Shown piece after piece: positions 49,680-61,375 of a stretch of DNA of 64,000 nt. The translations under genes were made by a program, and so were the position numbers. Origin of the DNA: Torymus aiolomorphi (lineage: Eukaryota > Arthropoda > Insecta > Hymenoptera > Torymidae); NCBI GenBank assembly GCA_036365515.1, contig CM070874.1, forward strand, positions 64,251,583-64,315,582, read 5' to 3'. The notes beneath the pieces were generated by a model. The model saw only the letters and a program-made list of their open reading frames with translations. It did no database searches and was not told the origin of the DNA. Numbering within the stretch: the stretch's first letter is position 1; each line of letters begins with the position of its first letter.

Positions 49680-50745
49680 CAAATGTGAGTATCAGAAGCT
49701 AATATGCTTCAAACCTGTTAATATTTATTGTCAATTAAAAAAAATTTTAAACAATTTTCCAGTTTTTCTTTGCATACCTAAACATTGGATTTACCAATAA
49801 TTTATTTATATACAGGACTTATGTACAGGACTTTTCTCATAATACCTTCTAAATTAACCTTACATTTTCCAGTAAAATATTTTGGTACTGCAATATAAAT
49901 GACTCTATTGCCTATGCTAATGTAGTCCACTAACTTTCCTCAGTTTATTCCGCCAATCAGAGAATTAAGCAATTTCCAATTCCCTACGAACGTTCTCTCT
50001 TCTAGGGTGCATATTCCACTCCTCATTATCCTACACCATTTCTCTCTCCCACCCCGTCTCGTAGCTCGTAAACGCGCAAACTATCCTCACCGTAAACCTC
50101 TCAACTAACCACTTCCACTCCCATAGAACGTTACATACCTCCATCTCTGTACGCACTTTCCCGAATACCCGCCACATGCATTACGCGTTTCCCGTTAGGC
50201 GTCTGTCACGTAAATAAATAACTGCCCCCGGGTAGTACTAACCCTTCAGTCAATGCAGTCGCGACCCCCTGCGAATCGAATCAATTTCCGAAATTGCGCG
50301 ACACGTCGCCGACTCGTCAATTAGCACGCGCGGGTGCTTTTTGCCGCCACGCGTGCGCTTTACGTACGCCCGGGGAATTATCGATAAGTTATAATGCGGC
50401 GCGTACGTGCGCAAATGAGAACTGCGGGAGTTTCGTTTGACGGTTGATGATTTTCACGTGCGGTGATGCTTTGATTGTTTCTGCATGCGCGCTCTTTAAA
50501 CCGGTTCGATAATTTGAAATTATTAAATTAATACTTTTAATTTCATGATATTTTATAATTATAGCTTAACATTCTGTTCATAATTAGTTTTTGATAGATA
50601 ATTCTCCGACAAAATTTGGTCTTTATCGTATTAATTTATTAATACGATAAATTTATTGTATTAATTTATCGTATTTATTTATTTATTAACGGTGCACGCA
50701 AAGGTAGACAAAATGATATACTTGAATTGAATTATGATATACTAT
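49680..50745. other. Non-coding region with a GC-richer centre (50180-50460)
   Basis: No gene or repeat partner is seen. It resembles the unique CpG-rich blocks elsewhere in the window. Confidence 0.4.
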
Positions 50746-50751
50746 AAACAA

Positions 50752-50945
50752 TTTTATACCACTCTAACCTCAAAATCACAACTTTGATATGATTTTTCGG
50801 CACTCGTGGTATAAAATACCGTTCGAAACTAGTGCGTAAGTCGATTATTTAGGTGGTGTGACTTTTTCGCACTCGCTTCGCTCGTGCAAAAAGTCACACC
50901 AGCTAAATAATCGACTTCTCCACCCGTGTCGAAATGTACTATTTC
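50752..50945. repeat. Dispersed repeat R2, copy b, with long hairpin
   Basis: This is the full-length partner of 20720-20885. GGTGTGACTTTTTCGCAC pairs with GTGCAAAAAGTCACACC around the inner TCGCTTCGCTC (core 50875-50881). Confidence 0.85.
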
Positions 50946-51320
50946 ATATTAATTAAAACCGCTGTTAATTGCGTTAGTGAGCCTTCTTTTTCAAAAAGAG
51001 TAGGAATATAATTTTTATCATTTATATTATCTTTTTTTATTCGATATTAAAGTACATTTATAAATATATATGACTCTAGAACGCATTAAACAAATATCTG
51101 TTTTTACATCTTGGGTATTAATTTTCTTATGAAAAAGCGTATGCAAAGTACGCGCATGCTGTGATCATTTTACTTCGCGAACGTTGCGATCGGTCTTGCT
51201 TAATTCGAGTGACAAACTTCACTTTTGTTCACTCCATTGAAAAAAAAAGTTCGATACATGTATGCGAAGCGAGTGATTCCCGCGCGGGTGTGGTTTGTCA
51301 AGTCTTGTATCGAAATGTAC
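50946..51320. other. Spacer with repeat relic
   Basis: 'gcgaagcgagtgattcccgc' to 'cgaaatgtactac' (51264-51323) resembles the right part of R2 ('cacccgtgtcgaaatgtact'). No gene is seen. Confidence 0.4.
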
Positions 51321-51322
51321 TA

Positions 51323-51555
51323 CACTGAGAAAAATGATGTATTAAAAATTACTATAATATATAGGAACGTGGGGACAAATCTTAAATACCAAAATTTTTA
51401 CTATATTTTATAGTAAAAATTGATATATACATAATAGAAATTGCTATGTACATAGTAATTTTTACTATAAAATATAGTATTAATTTTTGTATTTGAGATT
51501 TGTCCCCACGTTCCTATATATTATAGTAATTTTTAATACATCATTTTTCTCAGTG
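51323..51555. mobile_element. TA-flanked palindromic MITE (233 bp)
   Basis: It is almost fully palindromic. Termini are CACTGAGAAAAATGATG, with TA on both sides (51321-51322 and 51556-51557). 'aggaacgtggggacaaatct' occurs in both arms. It is related in its terminal bases to the elements at 12090 and 37332 but lacks the tRNA-like cassette. Confidence 0.9.
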
Positions 51556-51559
51556 TATT

Positions 51560-52330
51560 TTCTACATTTTTGTTCTAAAATGGCCATAAAATTCATGGAT
51601 ATTGTAGCGCATGTGTTTGTATGTAGGGTAAATGTGCCAGTTACTGTTTCCTAACCAGTTACTGGATTTTTGAACACACATACACACACACACGCGCGCG
51701 CGCACGCACGCACATATCCATAGGGACATTTTATAAAAATAGTGTATTTTGATTTCTCATGTATTTTTTCTAACAACTAGCTACTTTTAGCGCGCTTCGC
51801 GCGCATCATTTATCTCTTTGTTTTTTTGTTTTTGAGGTTATGAACATGATCAAGTTTTATTTTAAAAGTTTGTTTTAAATAGTTTAAATTATACGATAAT
51901 AACGTAAGTCTCATAAATAAAATCATGAAATTTTTCTTATACTATTCAGTTTTAAATATTCAAAGTCAAGAATCCAATCTTCAAAATTCAAACATACTCG
52001 ATTTTGGCGCTTATTCTATGTAGACCAATCAAATGAGCCAGCAACAACCAATCAAAACAGTCTTATTGTGATGACAGATTTCCTCCATCACTTTTTTAAG
52101 AGAGGATTTTAGGTTTTATACAAAACCTTAAAAATTTTGAAAAAATTTGTATTTTTAGTTACTCTTTATTGTCAATAATACTTTTTGAATATACATTTTT
52201 ATTGCATAGTCCATTATAATCCTAATTTGTATATACTGGTATTTCGACATAGTCATAGTGAAACGTGACCTTTTCTATTCTAACTTACCCTGTAGCTGCT
52301 GGTTCCCTTTTTTGGTTAAAGTAACTGATA
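51560..52330. other. Non-coding spacer with CA/GC microsatellite and hairpin
   Basis: A CA/CG tract lies at 51678-51712 and a GC hairpin (GCGCGCTTCGCGCGC, 51790-51804) further on. The rest is AT-rich with no recognised feature. Confidence 0.5.
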
Positions 52331-52340
52331 GCTTCAATTT

Positions 52341-52538
52341 TTACAGGTAAGAAGACATTAACTCAATTAAATTATGCCCTTTCTCTAGGCATTGATTTAA
52401 TGAAGGTGAGTTTTTATCACACGCAGATACGTCAAACACAGGTCGAATTTTTGTCGAACTCTCCTCCTTAATGACTGGTCGATGAGGCAGATAGGGGCCG
52501 TATTTGCCCAGCTCGTCCTCTGGAATCTTTTCAATCAC
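52341..52538 (-). pseudogene. BEL/Pao reverse transcriptase, N-terminal fragment
   Basis: The fragment has the RT palm entry 'TKIRPVFDVSA' and 'SLNQCLEKGHNLIELM', preceded by 'YLPHRPVIKEES', typical of Pao-type RT. It ends before the YxDD catalytic motif. Confidence 0.85.
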
Positions 52539-52550
52539 ACCTTCATCTGT

Positions 52551-53195
52551 TCATTCTTTGAAAATTTGGTCGTACGCTTCCAACATATTATCTGTCTTGA
52601 GTTTTGGTATAATGCGTTCGAGCCTTCTTTTCGACAAAACTTCATTGGATGGCAGAGGTGCATGATCCTCTATCCAGGGCAACTCTACTTTATATCGGCC
52701 TTCTTTATTTAACACGACAGAGTCAAGTAGACGACTTTTAACTTCAATGTCTCTCTGAGCCTGCAATCTCTTTGAAATAGGATCAGTTATGTCCAAAACG
52801 TCTAAACTCCATAATTGAGAAATATCCATTTGCTGTAAAAATAAAGAGGTTACAGTTAAAACAACATTATTTCTCAATAGACTTTCCTTGGGCTCGCTTA
52901 TAACTGTCCATCCTAAAAGAGTTCCAATTGCTGTTAAGCCGTTGTCCAAAGCGTGACGTTTACCAGTATACAGCTTACCAGCTACGTCTGCTCCTATTAA
53001 AATATCAATTGGCATCTGACCGTCTCGAACATCTGTGAACTTAATGCGCCTCTTTCCTAAACGATGAACCCAAGCAGCAGGTTGCAGACAGGTTACGTCT
53101 TTACAAATAATATCTTGACTCATCACTTCAAAATTACAAGCGTAGTTCCCTTCCATATTTTTCACATGGGCTTTAAAAATATAAACTTTAGACAC
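52551..53195 (-). pseudogene. BEL/Pao aspartic protease and RT-linker region
   Basis: A frame of 214 residues. 'PIDILIGADVAGKL' and 'GLTAIGTLLGWTVIS' are the conserved C-terminal half of the BEL/Pao aspartic protease. 'WSLDVLDITDPIS' and 'GRYKVELPW' are the linker leading to RT. The active-site DTG/DSG half is not evident inside the frame and probably lies in the disrupted stretch near 53200. Confidence 0.82.
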
Positions 53196-53224
53196 CGTTG
53201 AGTCACCTACAAAAAGCGAGTGAA

Positions 53225-53656
53225 CTACCTCATATTTACCAGTCGACTTATATTATAACCTCTAGGCCAAATTCTCTGTGATATACGAGCGCTGCTTGGG
53301 TATCGATGATGGCTCGCACGTCGACTTGAATACGCCTTTACCCAGAGCGTTTGGAGATGTAGAACAGGAGTGTCTTGAAAGCTGGCGAGGTTATGTTCCT
53401 TGGTGAACGACTCCGGTGTGACTTTGTCCGCTGAAATGCACGCATCATTTTTCGTCATCTGCGGGCACATAATAATAAGGTGTCTTCTATTACACCAGGC
53501 ACATTTCGAATTCATGCGGCATCGATTAAAACTATGTCCCTTCTTAAGACAGTTTAAGCAGCATTTCTCTTGCTTCGCTATTTCACGCTTTTTCTCTAGC
53601 GGCATTTTTTGAGTGACTTCACATTCCGCAGATTCATGGCTCGCTTTACAAAACAT
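53225..53656 (-). pseudogene. BEL/Pao gag C-terminus with two zinc knuckles
   Basis: Two knuckles are present. C-x2-C-x4-H-x4-C is 'CLNCLKKGHSFNRC' and C-x2-C-x3-H-x4-C is 'CAWCNRRHLIIMC'. 'HESAEC' precedes them. The frame then passes into a Ser/Arg-rich shifted tail, showing a frameshift before the protease. Confidence 0.82.
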
Positions 53657-53689
53657 ACACTCTATACAAGCGTCCGCATGTGCGTCTCC

Positions 53690-54237
53690 AGCTTGTCATA
53701 GAGACTTGAGAGTCGCATTTTCTCCTTCCTTTTCAACACGTTCTGCAGCACAAGCTCCAGTAATTCTTTGACGTATACTTCTACTAATAATTCCTCTCTA
53801 CCAAAACGTTCCTTCAAACTGCCCACGGTCTTGCTGTAATTTTCTCCAGTTGGCGGAAAACTCTGAACTAATTAGCTGGCGCGAGATCCTGGAATTACCG
53901 CTTGCAGTAGATACTGGAATTTATCCTCGTTCGTCAGATTTGCGTCATCATGCACTTTTTTGAATTGGCTCCAGAACTGTAACCAGTCTCGTACATTGCT
54001 GTTAAACTTCGGGATTTCTAACTTCGGGTATTTGTGCGATTTTTTCTCTGCTTGCGTGTTAGCAGGCCGCTGTCTCGGCGGTTCCACGAAATTCGTCATT
54101 TTACGCTTCGCTTGTAAATACTTGGAACAATACTCATCTGCGGCGCTCATTTCCCTCTGAATTTCTTCATCAATCGCTTTATCGTCCTCAAGCATGAAGT
54201 AAACCATCTTCGTTTGAGCTGCATCGAGTTCCGCCAT
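53690..54237 (-). pseudogene. BEL/Pao gag (DUF1759-like) N-terminal part
   Basis: From ATG 54237 a 121-residue frame includes 'KLEIPKFNSNVRDWLQFW' and 'KFQYLLQAVIPGSRA', the BEL gag core. A TAG follows near 53872. The same frame continues with 'SFPPTGENYSKTVGSLKERF' to about 53690. The segment between this and the zinc knuckles is damaged. Confidence 0.82.
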
Positions 54238-54426
54238 TTTGTTTTCAAGAAGTTAGAACAAAACCACGATATTGTCTTGATTGGGCTCGGCAGCAGAGAA
54301 ATTTTCATTGTGTGCGTTCAAACACTTGAACGCAGTGCGATGCAGTTTTTGAGCTTTCTTGAGTTTGTCCACTTTCAGACGAGATTACACCGCACAGACA
54401 CAAAAACTACAGACAAAACGCCGCGT

Positions 54427-54442
54427 CCTGTCACGGTCGCCA
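54427..54442 (-). other. Primer-binding site matching tRNA-Arg
   Basis: TGGCGACCGTGACAGG on the minus strand lies two bases after the LTR end. It is complementary to the 3' end of insect tRNA-Arg (…CCTGTCACGGTCG plus CCA), which would prime minus-strand synthesis. Confidence 0.75.
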
Positions 54443-54444
54443 AA

Positions 54445-54483
54445 TGTTGTAGAACCCTCCACTTAACTTTCAGGCAGGCGCTG
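54445..54483 (-). mobile_element. BEL/Pao 5' LTR, 3' end portion
   Basis: On the minus strand the LTR ends ...TTCTACAACA at 54445. Its upstream continuation is interrupted at 54484 by the Transib-ended insertion and resumes at 61710. The CGCTG at 54479-54483 is the duplicated target. Confidence 0.8.
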
Positions 54484-54829
54484 CACAGTGGTCCAAAACG
54501 CTGATAAAATGGACAAAAATCAGTCTTCACGCGGGAAATGATTTATATTAAATATCCATAGACAAAATTGGACCTTATATTCTATAAAATAAAATAGGCT
54601 ACCGCTTTTTTGGATATTGTTGTTACATTTGTTTATACAGGGTGTTAAATAACAAAAAATAGGAATCGAAAAAACGACTTTTCCGTACGATTCGAGAAAT
54701 TTTTATGGAAAAATGGTGCTAAACGTCATTTTTTTTGTAAAAAATGATGAGGAATCGATTTGTCGGGTGAGATTTTGAAAAAAAAATGAGAACCACCTCA
54801 AAAATGCATTTATTGTTAACTAAAAATCC

Positions 54830-55922
54830 CATTTTTTATAAACAATTGCATTTTTCACTGCCTCAATTGTTTCTAATCGATTCAAAAATATTTTCATCAA
54901 AAACTTGACATTTTTTTAACGTCGAAATGTATATTTTCAAAATTTTCCAGTCCATTTTTTGGGTATAGAAAAAATTAGTAAACTTTACATACAATGAAGT
55001 ATGTTAAAATTTGCATCACGGGGATTAATGAATTCATCACGGCGCGGAATTTGGAACTAATAAATGACGTTTTATAGCTGGTTCCTGTGTAAAAAAATGC
55101 AAGACGTCGATTGGAGATATCTAATTAGAAAAGAAAAAATGAAAAACTGTCTCAAAAATGCATTTTTCCGACTATTGATTATCAATGATTTAGAAGATAA
55201 TTCAGATGAAAGTACTTCGGATACTGATACAGTTACAGAACAATGAATTTATTAATTTGTTATTTTATTAAATTAATTTATGTTCATCACTAGGAAAAGA
55301 TAAAATTTGTTTTTATTAATGTTATAATTCAATAGAGTTTTTCACTCGACACTTATTTTGAATTGATTCGCGTCATTGGTTATTTTCAGCGAGAATTTCA
55401 AATGTTTAAGTATTAAAGCTACGTACTAATTCTATTTACACTAATAACTTGATCTAGAAAATTTTAAAACATACATTTTTACATAAAAGAGTCTAAGCTG
55501 TCCAATAAAAGTGTTGCTGATCCGATTCGTAACGATTAGAACAATTGCAATAGCAATTATTCATAAAAAAAATCATTTTTTTAATGAAAAATGCATTTTT
55601 GAGACAGTTTTTCATTTTTTCTTTTCTAATTAGATATCTCCAATCGACTTCTTGCATTTTTTTTACACAGGAACCAGCTATAAAACGTCATTTATTAGTT
55701 CCAAATTCTGCGCCGTGATGAATTCATTAATCCCCGTGATGCAAATTTTAACATACTTCATTGTATGTAAAGTTTACTAATTTTTTCTATACCCAAAAAA
55801 TGGACTGGAAAATTTTGAAAACATACATTTCGACGTAAAAAAATGTCAAGTTTTTGATGAAAATATTTTCGAATCGATTAGAAACAATTGAGGCAGTGAA
55901 AAATGCAATTGTTTATAAAAAT
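54830..55922. repeat. Foldback nested in the left arm of the composite
   Basis: Arms of about 340 bp (54832-55170 and 55580-55920) share 'gcatcacggggattaatg', 'tagctggttcctgtgta' and 'tggagatatctaattag'. The right arm of the composite has the outer repeat joined directly to 'atagtatatta', so this foldback was inserted after the palindrome formed. The 60-codon frame at 55064-55246 is unsupported. Confidence 0.8.
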
Positions 55923-56340
55923 AGTATATTACTATACGTGGGCCGGAAATTGGATTTCCGGGCCGTGCGTGGTATGACGCCCGGCCAGGGCATCCAATTT
56001 CCGGTCCAAGTATTGTATACTATTTTTCTTACTCCCCGGCCGAAAGTACGTTCTGTAATTGTTAAATAATTGATAAAATTGCGTTGTCGTCTGCTAGCTG
56101 TGTTTGAGTGTTAGTTTTTCTTTCGGCCCGCTCGATAGTACTGCCTCTGTTGGCCGCTTTGGGTAGCTCGGTCGATATTACCGACTGTTTCTTCTTTCGG
56201 CCCGGCGTGGAGAGCTGGGTTTTTGGCCGTCTGCTACTTTCGCTGTTACACAGATGGTTTGATGCCCGCCCGACATTTGCAAGACCGAGGCGAAGCCGAG
56301 GTTTTGCTGGTCGGGGCGGGCATCATAAATACATTCATTA
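55923..56340. repeat. GC-rich terminal block of the left recombinase copy
   Basis: This block mirrors 60925-61375. It holds 'gggccggaaattggatttcc', 'ttcggcccg' blocks and a hairpin of GATGCCCGCCC with GGGCGGGCATC enclosing GAGGCGAAGCCGAGG (core 56290-56296). Open frames here are mirrored in the other arm and are not genes. It may hold the element's recombination site or 3' non-coding end. Confidence 0.55.
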
Positions 56341-56543
56341 AAAAAAGAAAGAAATAAGGTCATGAAATAAGTACAATAAAGTTTGATTTTAATAATTTAA
56401 ACTTTTTCAATATATTAACTTCAAGTATTAATACAATAATTAATACAAGATTTACATTTAAATTAATCAGCTTTGGTCTTAATAATTTTAACTTTCAATA
56501 TATTAATCTCAATATAAAATAAATTTTTGTTTGATTTTTTTCT

Positions 56544-58490
56544 TTACAAATGATTTTCTTTATCAGATTTGTAATTGTTAATATTTACAATGAAATTGCC
56601 GTTGATAGTACAATTTTTAATTTTAATATATTTGTTTAAAGTTGCATTTATTTGATTATTCAATGAGTTATTCTGATCTTGATTTTGATTTTTATCTGCA
56701 TTCAGTGATTTATTTTGATTTTGGTTTTGATTTTTATCTTGAATTTGAGGATTTAAATTTTTAAGAATTCTTTTTGATTCATTGGTGTTGGTTTGCGGTT
56801 GAAGAGTTGTTGTATTGCTTGTTGTCGTAGTAGGTTTTTGATCTGAAACTGAAATAAAGTTTGTTACGAATGAAAAGTAGTACAGGTGGCATCGACTCTA
56901 TACATTAGTATTTTTTATGCTTACCCGAAGTTGAATTGAAGTTGTTCGTAGTGATTTCTTCTTCGAAATCTGACCAATTTAAATTGTAATCAGATTCATC
57001 TTTGTCGGGTGTAGTATTTGTCAATGGTTTCGAATGAGACATTTCATCTTGAATTTGAGGATTTAAATTTTCAAGAATTCTTTTTTACATGGAGGTGGTT
57101 GAGTAGTTACTTTATCTTTGAATCCTACTTTCACTGGTGTTTTTGAAAGAAATTTTTTGTTGTTGTGGTTTGTCGAGGGTTGATTTTCATTGTTTTCCGG
57201 TGTAAGTATTTTCTTATTGCTGGCTGTGGTAAAGTTGAGTTGTTGGTCTGAAATAAAGTTTGTTAGGAATGAAAGGTAGTACGCAAACTTATCAAGTATA
57301 TTAATATTTTTTATGCTTACTTGGAATTGGATGGTACTGGTTCGTAGTGAATTCCTGGTTGGAATGCGACCAATTTGAATGGTAGTCGGAGTCAGCTTCA
57401 TTGGGTGTAGTACTTGTCGATGATTTTGGATGAGTGTTTGTCGTAGCTGTACGGATAATACCATTGAAAATCATTTGTCTATTATGTAGTGAATTTTCTA
57501 TATAGCCTTGTGCTATAGCATCCGAACGCCACCTTCCTAGTTGTTTAATCATTTGCATGTTTGCACCGGATTCAGAAAGAAGCGTTGCTGCTGTTCTTCT
57601 AAAGCAGTGACCTGTGTACTTTTTGGATTTTGTAATTTTAAATGAGAAGCAATAGTCTGTGGTACTTCACGTATCTTATTTTTTCCAATGACTTGACGAG
57701 TACATTTGCCTTTGTTGTAGTGGATGAAAAATCTGTCTGTAAATTGATCGGTTGGTCTTAAGGAAATGTAATGTTTAACCTGGTTATAGAAAAGGTTTCC
57801 AATAAGAAACTCGCCAGCGTAGTCGTTTTTGTTATGTTGGATCGATACTAGAAAGGCATCACCCAAGTCTTTTAGGTCTTCAAGTTTCATATTAGTTAAT
57901 TCGTCACAGCGGAGTGCACCACAAATTCCAAATGTAAGTATTACCTGTGAATGTTAAAAGTATAGTGTAAATTAATCAAGTATAAGGGTATTAATTGCGA
58001 AGTAAATATATAAATAATGAATTACCTTTGTGGCTAAATACACTTGATCATCGGCTGTTGTCATAAAATTTATAATTTCAGTTCAGGTTAAAGTTTTTGA
58101 TTTTTTAGGTTTGTAACCTTTACCACAATTTTTTATCATACTTTTTAAAGCGAAGAACTTAGTAATATCAATATTGTCTTTTGTATTTAAAGTATTTCGA
58201 AGCATACTCCATATGCTCCATAGAGTTGGTGGTTTCAATTTTAGTTTTAAGGTGTTAAAGTAAACAATTAAATTGTTTTCTTCGGAGTTTGTTGAAAGTG
58301 AATTTTTATTTTCTTCTTTCCATTTTTTGTAAGCGTTATAGACTAGGAGGTAGCGTTCGGAAGACTTCTTTGGTAATGTTTCTGACTCTATAATTATTTT
58401 TGCCTCTTGGTCAAAATTTTTTAAGATTTCTTCTTCGTCTTCAGAACCATCGGATGAGGATTCATCTGTGTTTGTTTCATTGAAAGACAT
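56544..58490 (-). pseudogene. Crypton-like tyrosine recombinase, left copy
   Basis: Exons on the minus strand are about 58026-58490, 57321-57944, 56935-57247 and 56544-56842, with GT-AG borders. It begins with an acidic Ser/Glu leader and an SAM-like N-terminal DNA-binding region ('ERYLLVYNAYKKWKEE'). The catalytic domain retains the first Arg (GALRCDEL), HxxR (GHCFRRTAATLL), a Trp (LGRWRSD) and the Tyr (GYIENS), the full R-H-R-W-Y set. Two lesions break the core: TGA where the right copy has TGG (after KSKTLT), and a one-base frameshift in an A-run before the HxxR box. A further A-run frameshift affects exon 3. The C-terminus is Asn/Gln-rich and ends 'KENHL'. In life it would catalyse excision and integration by a Tyr-DNA intermediate. 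Confidence 0.75.
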
Positions 58491-59504
58491 TTTTTTATCT
58501 CAATGGAAATTGAGAAATTGCACGTAATTTTATTGCTTTTAATCTTCACTTGTTTGGTTAAGCACGTTTTAGGTTAGAAAGCGGACACTATCACTGCATG
58601 TGAACGCAGTATTTATTGCTACATTTCTCGAGAGAATTTGTAGAAAATAGTAATTTAATTTTACATTTCTCGAGAGAATTTCAGTCAGAGCGCGTGTCGA
58701 GCTATTCATTTTTCTGTAAGATATCGTGCAGTCAGAGTGTTGGGACTTGTGTAGTATGTCACTTAATTGTTTCTACACGACTCGAAAGTACGTGTAGAAA
58801 ACAAGGAAAAATGTAATGACCACGATCAAACAATATCACTTTTTATTTCAACTAACTTTTTTTTTCTCGTCACTCATGCACTTTCCTCTGTTAATTTCAT
58901 ACGTGTCTAACCTTCACACCGCACAAACATCTTTCCTCGGACATGCGCGCGGGCGCTCAAGCACCGCGGGTCAGGAAATTTCGGCAGCCAATCAGAGCGC
59001 GCGGTTGGTCTAAAATAGGATGCGAAAGTTTCTCTTTCGCATCTTATTTTAGACCAACCGCGCGCTCTGATTGGCTGCCGAAATTTCCCGACCCGCTGCG
59101 CTTGAGCGCCCGCGCGCATGAGCCACTCTGTCTCACTCGCACGTCCGAGCGCGAGTTGACGCGTACGAAATAAACAAAGGAAAGTGCACGGGTGACGAGT
59201 AAAAAGAGTTAGTTGAAATAAAAAGTGGTGTTGTTTGATCGTGGTCATTCTTTTTTTTCTTGTTTTCTACACGTACTCTCGAGTCGTGTAGAAACAATTA
59301 CACGCACTCTGACTGAAATTGTCTCGAGAAATGTAAAAATGAATTGTTATTTTCTACAAATTCTCTCGAGAAATGTAGCAATAAATTGCGTTCACATGCA
59401 GTGGTAGTGTCCGCGTTCTAACCTAAAACGTGCTTAACTAAACAAGTCAAGATTGAAAGCAATAAAATTACGTGCAATTTCTCAATTTCCATTGAGATAA
59501 AAAA
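58491..59504. promoter_or_regulatory. Palindromic divergent promoter region between the two recombinase copies
   Basis: The interval is a 1-kb palindrome centred near 59033 ('gcgaaagtttctctttcgc'). Each arm carries an ATTGG box next to GCGCGCTCTG, plus 'ctcgagagaattt' repeats and the same leader up to the ATG. A transcript from each side would start divergently. The core-promoter assignment is inference. Confidence 0.5.
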
Positions 59505-60714
59505 ATGTCTTTCAAAGAAACAAACACAGATGAATCCTCATCCGATGGTTCTGAAGACGAAGAAGAAATCTGGACTGAAATTATGAATTTTATGACAACA
59601 GCCGATGATCAAGTGTATTTCGCCACAGAGGTAATTCATTATTTATATATTCACTTCGCAATTAATACTCTTATACTTGGTTAATTTACACTATATTTTT
59701 AACATTCACAGGTAATACTTACATTTGGAATTTGTGATGCACTCCGCTGTATATAGAAAATTCACTTCATAATAGACAAATGATTTTCAATGGTATTATC
59801 CGTACAGTTACGACAAACATCCAAAACCATCGACAAGTACTACACCCAATGAAACTCACTCCGACTACCATTCAAATTGGTCGCATTCCAACCAGGAATT
59901 CACTACCAACCAGTTCCATCCAATTCCAAGTAAGCATAAAAAATATTAATATACTAGATAAGTTTGCTCGATGCCACCTGTACTACCTTTCATTCTTAAC
60001 AAACTTTATTTCAGACCAACAACTCCACTTTACCACAGCCAGCAATAAGAAAATACTTACACCGGAAAACAATGAAAATCAATCCTCGACAAACCACAAC
60101 AGTAAAAAATTTCTTTCAAAAATACCAGTGAAAGTAGGATTCAAAGATAAAGTAACTACTCAACCACCTCTATGTAAAAAAAGAATTCTTGAAAATTTAA
60201 ATCCTCAAATTCAAGATGAAATGTCTCATTCGAAACCATTGACAAATACTACACCCGACAAAGATGAATCTGATTACAATTTAAATTGGTCAGAATTCGG
60301 TAGAAGAAATCACTACGAACAACTTCAATTCAACTTCGGGTAAGCATAAAAAATACTAATGTATAGAGTCGATGCCACCTGTACTACTTTTCATTCGTAA
60401 CAAACTTTATTTCAGATCAAAAACCTACTACGACAACAAGCAATACAACAACTCTTCAACCGCAAACCAACACCAATGAATCAAAAAGAATTCTTAAAAA
60501 TTTAAATCCTCAAATTCAAGATAAAAATCAAAACCAAAATCAAAATAAATCACTGAATGCAGATAAAAATCAAAATCAAGATCAGAATAACTCATTGAAT
60601 GATCAAATAAATGCAACTTTAAACAAATATATTAAAATTAAAAATTGTACTATCAACGGCAATTTCATTGTAAATATTAACAATTACAAATCTGATAAAG
60701 AAAATCATTTGTAA
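59505..60714 (+). pseudogene. Crypton-like tyrosine recombinase, right copy (internally deleted)
   Basis: Exons are about 59505-59630, 59712-59929, 60015-60339 and 60416-60714. It begins MSFKETNTDESSSDGSEDEE, as in the left copy. One deletion removes the SAM-like domain between 'DEEEI' and 'WTEIMNFMTTADDQ'. A second removes everything from just after 'CDALRC' to the codons after the catalytic Tyr, so HxxR, Trp and Tyr are lost. A frameshift lies near 60299. Exons 3 and 4 keep a better reading frame than the left copy in the A-run near 60175. Exons 2 and 3 end in similar 'DSDY..NWS' segments and are followed by near-identical introns, showing a past exon-intron duplication. Confidence 0.75.
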
Positions 60715-60924
60715 AGAAAAAAATCAAACAAAAATTTATTTTATATTGAGATTAATATATTGAAAGTTAAAATTATTAAGACCAAAGCTGATTAATTTAA
60801 ATGTAAATCTTGTATTAATTATTGTATTAATACTTGATGTTAATATATTGAAAAAGTTTAAATCATTAAAATCAAACTTTATTGTACTTATTTCATGACC
60901 TTATTTCTTTCTTTTTTTAATGAA

Positions 60925-61375
60925 TGTATTTATGATGCCCACCCCGACCAGCAAAACCTCGGCTTCGCCTCGGTCTTGCAAATGTCGGGCGGGCATCAAA
61001 CCATCTGTGTAACAGCGAAAGTAGCAGACGGCCAAAAAACCAGCTCTCCATGCCGGGCCGAAAGAAAGAACAGTCGGTAATATCGACCGAGCTACCCAAA
61101 GCGGCCGACAGAGGCAGTACTATCGAGCGGGCCGAAAGAAAAACTAATACTCAAACACAGCTAGCAGACGACAACGCAATTTTATCAATTATTTAACAAT
61201 TACAGAATGTACTTTCGGCCGGGGAGTAAGAAAAATAGTATACAATACTTGGACCGGAAATTGGATGCCCTGGCCGTGCGTCATGACGCCCTCGGCTTCG
61301 CCTCGGGCGTTATACCACGCACGGCCCGGAAATCCAATTTCCGGCCCACGTATCATAATATACTATTTTAGTTAA
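60925..61375. repeat. GC-rich terminal block of the right recombinase copy
   Basis: This is the mirror of 55923-56340, with GCTTCGC cores at 60962-60968 and 61295-61301. The second core, within 'gacgccctcggcttcgcc', is absent in the left arm, where the matching place reads 'gacgcccggccagg'. So the left arm lost, or the right arm gained, an extra hairpin. Confidence 0.55.

Larger units (their letters stand above)
52341..54444 (-). mobile_element. BEL/Pao LTR retrotransposon, 5' part (PBS to start of RT)
   Basis: Read on the minus strand the order is LTR end (54445), PBS, leader, gag, zinc knuckles, protease region and start of reverse transcriptase, then a break at about 52341. This is canonical BEL/Pao order. 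Several stops and frameshifts separate the parts, and integrase and the 3' LTR are missing. Its 5' LTR continues at 61715-61981 on the far side of a 7.2-kb insertion. Confidence 0.88.

Noticed and set aside
54484..54521. hAT-type end (CAGTGG...) instead of Transib
   Set aside because: With a CAG start the flanks do not give an 8-bp duplication, whereas a CACAGTG start gives a perfect 5-bp CGCTG duplication plus a correctly spaced nonamer.
56108..61099. Matching 60-77 codon frames in both arms of the composite
   Set aside because: They are mirror images caused by the palindrome and run through the GC-rich hairpin blocks.
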